Shown: positions 53,141 to 61,197, counted from the first letter of the stretch. The stretch is DNA of 64,000 nucleotides from 40-80 sp040394775 (GCA_040394775.1 JBEBRN010000009.1:1-64000), one strand, 5' to 3'. The notes: a model not told the origin generated them from the letters alone. Program-made: numbers and translations.

Positions 53141-53455
53141 TTAAAGTAATATTAAATCATTGACTTCTACTTCAGAGACACATCTGTTTTTGCCTTTTGT
53201 ATCTTTGTAAAAGCGAGATACTAAGCGACCTTCGACGGCCAAATTGATGCCTTTTGTTCCGAACTCTTCTAGTACGGCTACCCAACGTCCCCAAGCATAT
53301 ACTCGATGCCATTGACTTTTCTTTTGGACGTTTCCGTCTTTGTCTAAGAATGTCTCTTCAGTTTTAATAGAAAAATTTGCTATTTTCCGACCATTTTCTA
53401 AGTTAAAAACCTTTGGCTCTGAACTTATTTTTCCAATTAAATTTACGTAATTCAT
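53141..53455 (-). CDS. Single-stranded DNA-binding protein, second tandem copy
   Basis: OB-fold SSB of 104 residues (MNYVNLIGKISSEPKVFNLE, ANFSIKTEETFLDKDGN, SQWHRVYAWGRWVAVLEEFG, NLAVEGRLVSRFYKD). It ends EVEVNDLILL with no acidic tail. It differs clearly from its neighbours, so the triplication is old. Expected to bind single-stranded DNA as a homo- or hetero-oligomer in the cytoplasm. Spacing to each neighbour is exactly 11 bases. Confidence 0.9.
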   Translation of the reverse strand: MNYVNLIGKISSEPKVFNLENGRKIANFSIKTEETFLDKDGNVQKKSQWHRVYAWGRWVAVLEEFGTKGINLAVEGRLVSRFYKDTKGKNRCVSEVEVNDLILL

Positions 53456-53466
53456 ACCTCTAAATT

Positions 53467-53814
53467 TTAAGCTGTTACTTCTTGTTTTACATTTAATAAG
53501 TAGAAAGAATCCACGTATATGTCTGTCACATAGCGTTTGTTACCATCCTTCCCTTCGTACTGTCGATTTCGAATCTTTCCTTCAATGGCGATTTCCATTC
53601 CTTTCTGCGCTTGTTTTACTAATCGCTTAGCTTCAAGCCCCCAAGCAGTGACGCTCATCCATTGCGTGTCTTCCACCCAATTACCACTTTTGTCTTTGTA
53701 ATTTTGATTAATCGCAATCGAAAATCTTGAGTACGCGTTTCCTTCTGCGTTTTGTAATTCTGGCGTCATCCCTAGACGTCCAATTAAGTTTACTTTGTTT
53801 TTCATCGTTGCCAT
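53467..53814 (-). CDS. Single-stranded DNA-binding protein, first tandem copy
   Basis: OB-fold SSB of 115 residues and the most canonical of the three (NKVNLIGRLGMTPELQNAEG, YSRFSIAINQNYKDKSGNWV, TQWMSVTAWGLEAKRLVKQA, MEIAIEGKIRNRQYEGKDG). A short tail (VKQEVTA) replaces the acidic tip of housekeeping SSB. The start may be the ATG at 53814 or the second ATG three codons on. First gene of the three-gene unit; a LytTR-like direct repeat lies upstream at 53871-53911. Confidence 0.92.
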   Translation of the reverse strand: MATMKNKVNLIGRLGMTPELQNAEGNAYSRFSIAINQNYKDKSGNWVEDTQWMSVTAWGLEAKRLVKQAQKGMEIAIEGKIRNRQYEGKDGNKRYVTDIYVDSFYLLNVKQEVTA

Positions 53815-53870
53815 AAGCTTACATTTATAAATTGTTGATGATGCAAACTTCGGGAGGGTTCAAAATTTTA

Positions 53871-53911
53871 TTCGACTATTAACCGTTTACTTTCGACTAT
53901 TATTCGTTTAT
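53871..53911. promoter_or_regulatory. Direct repeat with 21-bp period upstream of the ssb genes (LytTR-like site)
   Basis: TTCGACTATTAACCGTTTA (53871-53889) and TTCGACTATTATTCGTTTA (53892-53910) match at 17 of 19 positions with a 21-bp period, two helical turns. Within them ACCGTTTAC (53882-53890) and TTCGTTTAT (53903-53911) each fit the LytTR nine-base consensus at 8 of 9 positions with the usual 12-base gap. It lies 57-97 bases before the first ssb start. Confidence 0.5.
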
Positions 53912-54099
53912 AACCGATTAAATTCAATTAACTAAATTTAAAATACTGATAATCATTGTGATACATTTTTAAAGAAATATGTATTTAGATGATTATTTTT
54001 GAATAAAAAAGTGTAATTATTGAAAAACACCTCCATCTTGATGTGATAAAAAGCGATAGAATGATGAAATTATTGTATGATTAGATAGGTAAATTGGTG

Positions 54100-55482
54100 T
54101 TATTTACCTTTTGCTTTCACAATAATTAGAGCAGTGTGCAAAAGAATCTTAAAGTCTAAGGCAAGACTTCTGTTCTTCAAATAGAGTAGATCGTATTTCA
54201 TTCGTTGAATCATTTGATCCACATTTTCAGCATAACCAAATTTTACTTGTCCCCAAGAGGTGATACCTGGACGAACCGAATTTAAGTAAAGATATTGAGG
54301 TTCCTTCTGTACAATTTTATCGATGAAATATTGACGTTCAGGTCGAGGACCGACTAAACTCATATCTCCCTTTATAACATTGAGAAATTGAGGTAATTCA
54401 TCCAATCTTATTTTTCTAAAGATACGGCCAGAAGGTGTGATGCGTGGGTCATGACTACTAGATAATTGTGGACCTTGTTCTTCTGCATTAACATACATTG
54501 TACGAAACTTGATAATCTTAAATGGTTTACCATTTAAACCAACGCGCTCTTGCAAAAATAAAATGGGACCTTTTGAAGAGAATTTCACAATGAGTGCTAA
54601 GATAAAGTAGAAGGGTAATAATAAAATAAAGGCGATAGATGAAGAGACAATATCAATTAAACGTTTTACTTGAATTTGCCAATATGGCATTGTATTACGT
54701 TCTATTTCGACTAGTACGACACCAAAAATGTTAATCATTTTAACAGAACCTGATAAGATATCGTACATATCCGGTAATACTTTAATGACAGTGTTTGTAG
54801 GGTAAATTAACGATACAATATTTCTTAATTTGTCATGGTCTTTCTTCTCTATAGCAATAATGACCTCTTCAATCTTGTTTTCATTGATGTATTCTCTAAT
54901 GTTTTTAAGATCTCCAACCTTTGGTAAAAACTCCTCCATCGCTGTATCTGAACCGTTGGTTTGAATGTATCCAATAAAATCATTTCCAAACTTTTTAGAC
55001 ATGGAAGTAATTTCATCATAAATTTTTACAGCATTGTGATCGCCACCAATAATAAGTGTTTTAAAACCTGATTTTTTAGTATGGATACGTTTAATATGGA
55101 TACTTACAATTATAAGTCTGAGAATGAGTGTGATGAGAAGGTGTATAAAGAACAATCCAAGAAACGATTCGTAATACTCTCTATAGGTATCAATTATATC
55201 ATCTAGGATAAAAGCAAAGAAGATAATCAATGTGCCTAATAGTGTGCCAGCGAGAGTTAAGCTAATTATTTTCGTTCTAAAAAGACGTTTAACTTGGTGA
55301 TAAGTACCTTGGAAAAAGTAAATTGCTATCCAAAGGATTGGAATGAGAATAATACCGAGTATGAATTGTTGGTCATATGCTACCTCTGTACGTTCGATGT
55401 ATATTTTTCTGAAATTATAAAAAAGCGACCATGAAAGGATAGCTGCTAATAAATCAAATAAAATCAATACTGCTCTAAGCAC
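54100..55482 (-). CDS. Polyprenyl glycosylphosphotransferase (exopolysaccharide/O-antigen initiation)
   Basis: Membrane sugar-phosphate transferase of 460 residues. N-terminal helices (about 1-125) are followed by a Rossmann-like CoA-binding-type domain (about 135-250; FKTLIIGGDHNAVKIYDEI). The C-terminal catalytic domain (about 268-460) has KRLIDIVSSSIAF, FKIIKFRTM, KIRLDELPQFLNVIKGDMSL and VGPRPERQ. It moves a sugar-1-phosphate to undecaprenyl phosphate, the first step of a polysaccharide. The start is GTG at 55482, nine bases after the lipoprotein gene. Last gene of a three-gene unit. Confidence 0.95.
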   Translation of the reverse strand: MLRAVLILFDLLAAILSWSLFYNFRKIYIERTEVAYDQQFILGIILIPILWIAIYFFQGTYHQVKRLFRTKIISLTLAGTLLGTLIIFFAFILDDIIDTYREYYESFLGLFFIHLLITLILRLIIVSIHIKRIHTKKSGFKTLIIGGDHNAVKIYDEITSMSKKFGNDFIGYIQTNGSDTAMEEFLPKVGDLKNIREYINENKIEEVIIAIEKKDHDKLRNIVSLIYPTNTVIKVLPDMYDILSGSVKMINIFGVVLVEIERNTMPYWQIQVKRLIDIVSSSIAFILLLPFYFILALIVKFSSKGPILFLQERVGLNGKPFKIIKFRTMYVNAEEQGPQLSSSHDPRITPSGRIFRKIRLDELPQFLNVIKGDMSLVGPRPERQYFIDKIVQKEPQYLYLNSVRPGITSWGQVKFGYAENVDQMIQRMKYDLLYLKNRSLALDFKILLHTALIIVKAKGK

Positions 55483-55491
55483 AATTAGGGT

Positions 55492-56379
55492 TTAAAAATG
55501 AATAATCTTGATATTGTCAATTTCCACTTTTCCACTAATCATGTCTTGCGGTAATGCAGCTCTTAAATACAATTCAAAGTATTGGGAATCGTCAGAATAG
55601 GAGACTATTTCTGTTAAATCAATGTATATTTTTTTCCAAACAGCCGTTGTAGCATCTTGCATATTGAGACGAACATTAGGATTGATGGTGTTTTCATTCT
55701 TACTATTGATCGAGATAATTCCTGTGGACACATTAACAGTGCTGCGATAGTCAACTTCCATATAAACAGGTTGACCTCCCTTTGGTAATACTAAATCAGA
55801 AAATGAATTTCCAATCCAAACAGAATCTGTTGACGATAAATTTATAATGCCTTTATAACCACTTTTACCCGCATCTGTGTGTTGAGTTTGAAAAAGAGAA
55901 GCCGATGATGAAGGATCGGTCATTATCTTTAATGAGGCAGATTCAAAATCTTCCACAAAATGAAAATTCACAGCAGCATTATATCTCGTTACAGGCGAAA
56001 TATGATATGTTTCTCCAGACACTACATCTAAGTCTTTAAAGTAGTATTCAGTAAACGGATACACGATTTTTACAGTCATTCTTCCTCCATCCATAATTGC
56101 TGGAGAAATGGTGATACGCTGATTACCAAAACGTAAAATTGGAATTTTGCAAGGAAGTTCAAAATAACCTAGAATATCATTTCCAACATATACTGCGGCG
56201 TGCTTTATACCATGGAATAACTCTCCTTCTTTTCCATTTAAAGCTGGATTTGCCTTCAATGTCCATTCGTCTATTTCTAAATATGCGGGAATAGGATTGT
56301 TCTTTACACATCCACTCATCAAAAGAGCAAATTGAATAAGTAAAATAAACTTGTAAAGAAATGACATTCTTTTTTTCAT
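55492..56379 (-). CDS. Uncharacterised lipoprotein between sugar-pathway genes
   Basis: Lipoprotein of 295 residues (FALLMSGCVKNNP, lipobox MSGC). The mature protein is beta-rich; residues about 150-295 look like a jelly-roll carbohydrate-binding-type domain (FELYLRAALPQDMISGKVEID, then IKIIHF), and VYVGNDILGYFELP sits in the first half. No family is recognised with confidence. Position between an oxidoreductase and the polysaccharide-initiating transferase suggests a role with an envelope polysaccharide. Confidence 0.78.
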   Translation of the reverse strand: MKKRMSFLYKFILLIQFALLMSGCVKNNPIPAYLEIDEWTLKANPALNGKEGELFHGIKHAAVYVGNDILGYFELPCKIPILRFGNQRITISPAIMDGGRMTVKIVYPFTEYYFKDLDVVSGETYHISPVTRYNAAVNFHFVEDFESASLKIMTDPSSSASLFQTQHTDAGKSGYKGIINLSSTDSVWIGNSFSDLVLPKGGQPVYMEVDYRSTVNVSTGIISINSKNENTINPNVRLNMQDATTAVWKKIYIDLTEIVSYSDDSQYFELYLRAALPQDMISGKVEIDNIKIIHF

Positions 56380-56413
56380 AAAGTTACAACGTAAAAAAAA
56401 TGAATTTAGTTTG

Positions 56414-57400
56414 TTAATCTGTTAAAGAAAAAGATTGGCATTTTTCCATGATGCGAATGGCTACTTTTAATGCTTCAAATCCATCTGATATAGAGACGAT
56501 TGGCTCTTTGTTTTGGGTGATGGAATTATAGAAATCACGAAGTTCTTCTTTGATGGCATTTACATCTTCAATGTCGGGCTTGTCGAATGTTATTTTCTTA
56601 TTCTTCTTTCCTTCACCTAATTCTAGAATGACATCGTATGGAGAACCTCCACCTTCGACATCTTCCATATGAAGTAATTCAGATTTCTTTTCTAAAAAGT
56701 CTACGCTGATATAGGCATCTTTCTGAAAAAACCGAGATTTACGCATATTTTTCATAGAAATACGGGAAGCGGTTAAGTTAGCAACACAACCATTTTCAAA
56801 TTCTATTCTGGCATTCGTAATATCTGGCGTATCTGATACAACAGCAACTGCTGAAGCATGAATGTTCTTTACTTTTGATTTTACCACACTTAAAACAATG
56901 TCGATGTCGTGAATCATTAAATCAAGAACAACCGGAACATCTGTACCTCTCGGATTGAATTGCGCCAAACGATGTGTCTCAATAAACATGGGACGAATAA
57001 TTTCATCTTTCACTAGAGAAAATGCAGGATTAAAACGCTCCACATGACCGACTTGAACCGTAACATTCGCCTCAGCAGCTATTTTCATTAAAGCAGTTGC
57101 TTCTTCGAGTGTTTTTGTAATGGGTTTTTCGATAAAAACATGCTTAAAAGCTTTCAGTCCTTTCATTGCCATTTCATGGTGACTGATAGTTGGAGTTACG
57201 ATATCTAAACAATCTACGTTTGCAATCAATTCATCCAGCGAAGTATATCGTTTAATCTGAAACTGATTCGCTACTTTCTCAGCAGTTTCATCATCTGGGT
57301 CGTAAAATCCAATTAAAGTAAATTCATCTTTTAACTCTTGAATGAGGCGAATATGAATTTTCCCTAAATGACCGGCACCTAAAACACCAATTTTAAGCAT
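56414..57400 (-). CDS. Gfo/Idh/MocA family oxidoreductase
   Basis: NAD(P)-dependent oxidoreductase of 328 residues. The Rossmann motif is KIGVLGAGHLGKIH, the conserved EKPITKT holds the catalytic-site Lys, and LDLMIHDIDI supplies the DxxxHxxD-like motif of the family. Such enzymes often act on nucleotide sugars or sugar acids. The gene starts a unit with a lipoprotein and a polyprenyl glycosylphosphotransferase, which fits a sugar-precursor step. A -7 element lies at 57414-57421. Confidence 0.93.
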   Translation of the reverse strand: MLKIGVLGAGHLGKIHIRLIQELKDEFTLIGFYDPDDETAEKVANQFQIKRYTSLDELIANVDCLDIVTPTISHHEMAMKGLKAFKHVFIEKPITKTLEEATALMKIAAEANVTVQVGHVERFNPAFSLVKDEIIRPMFIETHRLAQFNPRGTDVPVVLDLMIHDIDIVLSVVKSKVKNIHASAVAVVSDTPDITNARIEFENGCVANLTASRISMKNMRKSRFFQKDAYISVDFLEKKSELLHMEDVEGGGSPYDVILELGEGKKNKKITFDKPDIEDVNAIKEELRDFYNSITQNKEPIVSISDGFEALKVAIRIMEKCQSFSLTD

Positions 57401-57413
57401 ATCTATTTTTTTA

Positions 57414-57421
57414 CAAATATA
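57414..57421 (-). promoter_or_regulatory. Predicted -7 element of the polysaccharide unit
   Basis: Minus-strand TATATTTG, exact TAnnTTTG match, 14 bases before the ATG at 57400. Confidence 0.5.
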
Positions 57422-57491
57422 GTGCTGCTACTTGGTATTGTTTACATTTATATGAGTGAATTATTAACAACGAATTCCACAAATAGAAATA

Positions 57492-57513
57492 ATTTCATCT
57501 TTTTTGATGAAAT
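57492..57513. repeat. Hairpin upstream of the tRNA-His promoter
   Basis: ATTTCATC-tttttt-GATGAAAT, eight exact pairs. It lies just before the -33 of tRNA-His; no T-run follows, so an operator or chance palindrome are both possible. Confidence 0.35.
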
Positions 57514-57517
57514 CTGT

Positions 57518-57547
57518 TTGTAGAGATGAATATAATGCTTAAATTTG
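57518..57547 (+). promoter_or_regulatory. Predicted tRNA-His promoter
   Basis: -33 TTG (57518-57520) and -7 TAAATTTG (57540-57547) are 19 bases apart. A start near 57554 would leave a 5' leader of about 58 bases to be removed. Confidence 0.6.
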
Positions 57548-57611
57548 CACCACGAAATCTCAGTGGTTTTAATCTGTATTGAAAAGGTTAAAATACTAAG
57601 TGGAGTATCAT

Positions 57612-57688
57612 GGTGGTTGTAGCTCAGTTGGTTAGAGCATCGGTTTGTGGTACCGAGGGTCGTCGGTTCGAGCCCGATCTTCCACCCA
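57612..57688 (+). tRNA. tRNA-His (anticodon GTG)
   Basis: Cloverleaf can be drawn by eye: D stem GCTC/GAGC, anticodon stem TCGGT/ACCGA with loop TTGTGGT (anticodon GTG), T arm GTCGG-TTCGAGC-CCGAT. An extra G at 57612 can pair with C73 (57686), the G-1 identity mark of tRNA-His. The acceptor stem as read has two adjacent T-T mismatches (57617/57681 and 57618/57680). A full CCA is not encoded. A strong terminator follows. Confidence 0.93.
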
Positions 57689-57690
57689 AA

Positions 57691-57725
57691 AAAAAGAGTG
57701 ATTAATTCAATTAATCACTCTTTTT
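57691..57725. terminator. Bidirectional terminator between tRNA-His and the M48 peptidase
   Basis: A 17-base arm (AAAAAGAGTGATTAATT) is repeated in exact reverse complement around one central base (57708). The A/T flanks let it end both the tRNA transcript and the convergent lemA/M48 transcript. Confidence 0.9.
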
Positions 57726-57743
57726 GTTTTTAAACTATTTGTA

Positions 57744-58673
57744 TTAGAACTGTTCCAATACCTGAATTCTTTTTTCAATTGGTGGATGTGTTGAAAAGAA
57801 AGAAGCAATCTTCGATAAAAAGCCTTTCTTTTTTTCAATACCGTTATCGATAAAAAGTTCTTTTACTTCATCATTGGATGTTTCAAAGACAGAGTTTCCA
57901 GAAATTTTACTCAGTGCACTTGCTAATGCTTTTGAATCTTTTGTTAATTCTACAGCACCTGCGTCTGCCATGTATTCACGCTTTCTTGATAAAGAAAATT
58001 TGAAAATCATAGAGAAGAAGTAGAGAACAATAGCCACAGCTAATATAACAAGTATAGCTGCTCCACCTTTATCTTTACTATTTCTCTTTGAGAGTCCTCC
58101 ATGTAATAGACTTCTGAAAAGAATACTAACAATTACACCGAAAATACCAACAAATACGATGGTTACGATTAGTAATCGCACGTCCTTATTGCGAATATGA
58201 GTTAATTCATGTGCTATAACTCCCTCTAACTCATCGTCAGTAAGTGTATCAATAATTCCTCTAGTTAATGTGACAGAATAACTTTTCTCATTAATTCCTG
58301 AAGCGTACGCATTAAGCGCATCTGTTTCAATGATAAAGATTTTAGGTGTTGTCATACCTATGGACATACATAAGTTTTCAGTCAGGTTATACACTCTTAA
58401 GTTTTCCTTTCTTTCTAAAGGAGCAGAGTGTGTCGCATTCTGAATTAGCTTAGTGTGTGAGAAATAGGCTATCATAAACCAAACTGCTACTATTCCCAAT
58501 GCAAATGGAATGATAGTAATGAATTGATCGTTAGTCTGTTCAATTTCTCCTTTCGTAATGAATAATAATACAGCATAAACCCCTATCAAAATTAATAGAG
58601 GAAATGCTAACAATAACATGATTGATTTCTGATTATTCTTTGAAATCTGTGATTGCAATCCGACGTACTTCAT
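57744..58673 (-). CDS. M48 family metallopeptidase (HtpX-like)
   Basis: Membrane zinc peptidase of 309 residues. Two N-terminal helices (about 18-38 and 52-70) precede the HELTH zinc motif (residues 155-159, VIAHELTHIRNKD). Two further hydrophobic stretches (about 166-190 and 203-225) lead to the third ligand region REYMADAGAVEL. It ends with the typical STHPPIEKRIQVL. HtpX-type enzymes clear damaged membrane proteins. It follows lemA with nine bases between, a common bacterial pair. Confidence 0.94.
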   Translation of the reverse strand: MKYVGLQSQISKNNQKSIMLLLAFPLLILIGVYAVLLFITKGEIEQTNDQFITIIPFALGIVAVWFMIAYFSHTKLIQNATHSAPLERKENLRVYNLTENLCMSIGMTTPKIFIIETDALNAYASGINEKSYSVTLTRGIIDTLTDDELEGVIAHELTHIRNKDVRLLIVTIVFVGIFGVIVSILFRSLLHGGLSKRNSKDKGGAAILVILAVAIVLYFFSMIFKFSLSRKREYMADAGAVELTKDSKALASALSKISGNSVFETSNDEVKELFIDNGIEKKKGFLSKIASFFSTHPPIEKRIQVLEQF

Positions 58674-58682
58674 GCTAACTGA

Positions 58683-59240
58683 TTAAAATTTAATTTCTGG
58701 AGCTTTGTCCATTGCTTGTCTTTGCTCTTCACCAACATTAAAGAATGGTTGAGGAGTCATCTTTTTCATACCGGCAACAATATTCGTTGGAATAGACTCA
58801 ATAGAAGTGTTTAATTCCTTAGTAGCGGAGTTAAAGTATCTTCTAACAGCCGCTAACTTATTCTCAACATCTGAAATTTCATTCTGAAACTGTAAGAAAT
58901 TAGTGCTTGCTTTTAAGTCAGGATAAGCTTCTACTTGAATGTTAAAAGCACTCATAGCTGCTCCAAGCTCCTGCTCAGCAGCAATTTTAGAGTTAACACC
59001 AGTAGCGCTCATTGCTTTTTGACGAGCTTCAGTAACACGAGTTAATACAGAGCTTTCATGGTCCATGTAGCCTTTTACAGCACCCAATAATTGAGGAATC
59101 AAATCGTGACGCAACTTAAGCTGAACATCAATGTCAGCAAAGGCATTTTCACGGTTATTCTTTAAGGCAACTAATTTGTTATTAATTACAACATAAAGAA
59201 CAATAAGGAGTACAACTCCAATTACAACATACAAAATCAT
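58683..59240 (-). CDS. lemA: LemA family protein
   Basis: LemA protein of 185 residues with an N-terminal membrane helix (VVIGVVLLIVLYVVI) followed by a long helical bundle outside the membrane. Family phrases are NNRENAFADIDVQLKLRHDL, IPQL, ENKLAAVRRYFNSATKELN and MKKMTPQPFFNVGEEQRQA. Function is not settled; the gene is often next to an M48 peptidase, as here. A lipoprotein gene precedes it by 40 bases on the same strand. Confidence 0.95.
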   Translation of the reverse strand: MILYVVIGVVLLIVLYVVINNKLVALKNNRENAFADIDVQLKLRHDLIPQLLGAVKGYMDHESSVLTRVTEARQKAMSATGVNSKIAAEQELGAAMSAFNIQVEAYPDLKASTNFLQFQNEISDVENKLAAVRRYFNSATKELNTSIESIPTNIVAGMKKMTPQPFFNVGEEQRQAMDKAPEIKF

Positions 59241-59280
59241 AATAAATAGGTTTAAATTTTAATAAAAGTAAAGGTAAGAT

Positions 59281-59796
59281 TTATTTTTGCTCAATTAACT
59301 CTAAATTATTTTTTGTAGCAAAATCAGTTTGAGCATTTTGAACTTTATTAATAAGCGATGTTTCTAGATTTGCTTTCTTATCTAGTTCATTTACCCATGC
59401 AAGAAGCTCTTCCCCAGTCGTTTCTTCTGTAAAAGCTTCGAACGTTATAACAAAATCATTTAGACCTTGCATATGTTTTAGATAATCAATGACAGCTGTT
59501 TTAAATTCCTCAGAACCACCATAGTTTTCGATTTCTTCTGCTTTTTTTAAGTTTTCATCTACAGTTGTTTTGAATTTTGATCTAACTTCAGTAAGACCTT
59601 TGAAATCAGCTTCCTTCATTGTTTCAGCTTCAATCACTTCACTTAGCTTATCTCCTAAAACTTGAGAGTCATAATATACATTATTGTAAGCTGTTATAAT
59701 TGCATCATTTACATTGATGACTTTTTGAGCACTGTCTTCACAAGAGAAGAATAATAGCGATGTTAACGCTATTGTAAGTAGAGATTTAATTTTCAT
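59281..59796 (-). CDS. Uncharacterised helical lipoprotein upstream of lemA
   Basis: Lipoprotein of 171 residues (ALTSLLFFSCEDSAQ, lipidated Cys19) that is nearly all predicted helix (VSEVIEAETMKEADFKG-like region, FKTAVIDYLKHMQGLNDFV). It resembles small periplasmic four-helix proteins but no family is recognised. First gene of a probable lipoprotein / lemA / M48 unit, with a well-formed promoter at 59826-59854. Confidence 0.8.
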   Translation of the reverse strand: MKIKSLLTIALTSLLFFSCEDSAQKVINVNDAIITAYNNVYYDSQVLGDKLSEVIEAETMKEADFKGLTEVRSKFKTTVDENLKKAEEIENYGGSEEFKTAVIDYLKHMQGLNDFVITFEAFTEETTGEELLAWVNELDKKANLETSLINKVQNAQTDFATKNNLELIEQK

Positions 59797-59825
59797 AATT
59801 ATTATTTTTTAATTGTTATTATTGG

Positions 59826-59854
59826 CAAATATAAAAGTTTAAGCGTAAAATCAA
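59826..59854 (-). promoter_or_regulatory. Predicted promoter of the lipoprotein/lemA/M48 unit
   Basis: Minus-strand -7 TATATTTG (59826-59833) and -33 TTG (59852-59854), 18 bases apart, about 30 bases before the ATG at 59796. Confidence 0.6.
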
Positions 59855-60118
59855 TGTTAATAATTAAATTTAATTAATTATAATTTCACATTTAATTAAA
59901 CAAATACTTTCTATAAGATTGTAAATGGCTTTTGATGAGGACCTTTTAATTATTTGAATGCTAATTTCCTCCTTCAACTACAAAATACATTTCTTTATTT
60001 TTAAATAAAAAATTAGAATAATGATTGTTTTTAGAGTCATAGTAGTTGTTTAAATGATCATTTTTTTTGAATTTATCGATTTAATTATTTGCTGTAAATA
60101 GTGTAAGAAATTGGTGTT

Positions 60119-60134
60119 TATGACTATGGTCATA
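60119..60134. promoter_or_regulatory. FNR/CRP-like operator upstream of the cytochrome c gene
   Basis: TATGAC-tatg-GTCATA has perfect six-base arms. Its centre is about 42-45 bases before the start predicted from the -7 at 60157-60164, a class II activator position. The nadA promoter carries nearly the same site (15 of 16 bases in one orientation). Confidence 0.6.
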
Positions 60135-60156
60135 CTTTTCCTGTCCTAAAATACCT

Positions 60157-60164
60157 TATATTTG
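60157..60164 (+). promoter_or_regulatory. Predicted -7 element of the cytochrome c gene
   Basis: TATATTTG, exact TAnnTTTG match, 36 bases before the ATG. No -33 TTG stands at the right distance, as expected when an activator replaces it. Confidence 0.55.
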
Positions 60165-60200
60165 GAGAAAATATTGAATAACAATTAAAACAATCAACAC

Positions 60201-60692
60201 ATGAAAACAAAAACGTTAGTATTATTATTCGCTCTTCCATTGATTTTCGCATCTTGCGGAGGGGGTGAAACAAAAGTAGATGACAACGAAACAACTTCTC
60301 AAGAAGAGGTAGCAAATTCAGAAGAGGAATCTGATGAAGCGTATGATGAAACAGTTGGTATTGGTAAATACAATTCAGAAAATTACAATCCTCAAGGTTT
60401 AGATGAAGCGTTGGCTACTAAAGGAAAATCAATTGCTGAAACGAAATGTTTTTCTTGTCACAAGATGACATCTGAAAGATTAGTTGGTCCAGGATGGGAA
60501 GGTGTAACAAAGAGAAGAACACTTCATTGGATATTGAACTTCATTACTAACCCAGACCCAATGATTGACAAAGACCCTGAGGTTCAAGCGCAATTAGAAG
60601 AGTGTTTGGTTCGTATGCCAAATCAAAACTTAGAGGATACTGACGCTAAAGGTATCGTTGAGTTTATGCGTAAAAATGATGGAGCGAAATAA
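60201..60692 (+). CDS. Lipoprotein c-type cytochrome
   Basis: Monohaem cytochrome c of 163 residues. Lipobox FASC (Cys19), an acidic low-complexity linker (about 25-55), then haem-binding CFSCH (residues 83-87) and a likely distal Met in CLVRMPNQNL (Met139). LVGPGWEGVTKRR and the closing DAKGIVEFMRK are typical of class I cytochromes c. It would carry electrons on the periplasmic side. Next on the strand is a truncated haemoglobin, after a terminator. Confidence 0.93.
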   Translation: MKTKTLVLLFALPLIFASCGGGETKVDDNETTSQEEVANSEEESDEAYDETVGIGKYNSENYNPQGLDEALATKGKSIAETKCFSCHKMTSERLVGPGWEGVTKRRTLHWILNFITNPDPMIDKDPEVQAQLEECLVRMPNQNLEDTDAKGIVEFMRKNDGAK

Positions 60693-60720
60693 TAATCGAC
60701 TTCTTTGAAATAATAAATTA

Positions 60721-60767
60721 AAACCCTATCTCTAAATAACAATTGAAATTTAGGATAGGGTTTCTTT
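60721..60767 (+). terminator. Terminator after the cytochrome c gene
   Basis: AAACCCTAT and ATAGGGTTT pair, extended inside by TAAAT/ATTTA, and a T-rich tail follows. It may be leaky, as the haemoglobin gene lies 46 bases beyond it with no clear promoter of its own. Confidence 0.7.
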
Positions 60768-60813
60768 GAATTCATCCCTATTTTTTGTTTAAAATGCTGT
60801 AATTAAAAAGCAC

Positions 60814-61197
60814 ATGAAAGAAGATATTACAACGAAAAACGACATTGAAAAAATAGTATATAATTTTTATGAGAAAGTGAAAAAAGATAATGAAATAGGT
60901 TATTTTTTCACGGACGCTATGAAGATGAATTGGGGAAGACATATTGCTAAAATGAATGAGTTTTGGGAAAACGTGCTTTTTTATACGGGTGAATATAATG
61001 GTGACCCATTAAATACGCATAAAGAATTTCATAAAAAATTTCCAACCACACCACAGCATTTTGAACGCTGGAAAATTATCTTTGACAACACGTTAGATGA
61101 ACTTTTTGAAGGACCTAATACTGAGAAGATGAGATCACATGCGAAAGCAATAGCTGACGTAATGGTTCAAAACATAGATAAATACCTAACGAAGTAA
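60814..61197 (+). CDS. Group III truncated haemoglobin
   Basis: TrHb3-type globin of 127 residues. Markers: YFFTDAMKMNWGRHIAKMNE (B-C-E region), FWENVLFYTGEYNGDPLNTH, and the proximal His in QHFERWKIIF. Such globins handle oxygen or nitric oxide and are common in bacteria with variable oxygen. Close to a c-type cytochrome under an FNR-like site, so a redox or NO role is plausible. Convergent with nadB, three bases apart. Confidence 0.93.
   Translation: MKEDITTKNDIEKIVYNFYEKVKKDNEIGYFFTDAMKMNWGRHIAKMNEFWENVLFYTGEYNGDPLNTHKEFHKKFPTTPQHFERWKIIFDNTLDELFEGPNTEKMRSHAKAIADVMVQNIDKYLTK

Larger units (their letters stand above)
59797..60200. other. Divergent intergenic region before the cytochrome c gene
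   Basis: About 400 bases, very AT-rich. Contents seen: a minus-strand promoter at 59826-59854, an FNR-like operator at 60119-60134 and a plus-strand -7 at 60157-60164. No gene detected. Confidence 0.6.

Noticed and set aside
54100..57400. A full exopolysaccharide gene cluster
   Set aside because: Only the initiating transferase and one oxidoreductase are present; no flippase, polymerase or further glycosyltransferases are adjacent.
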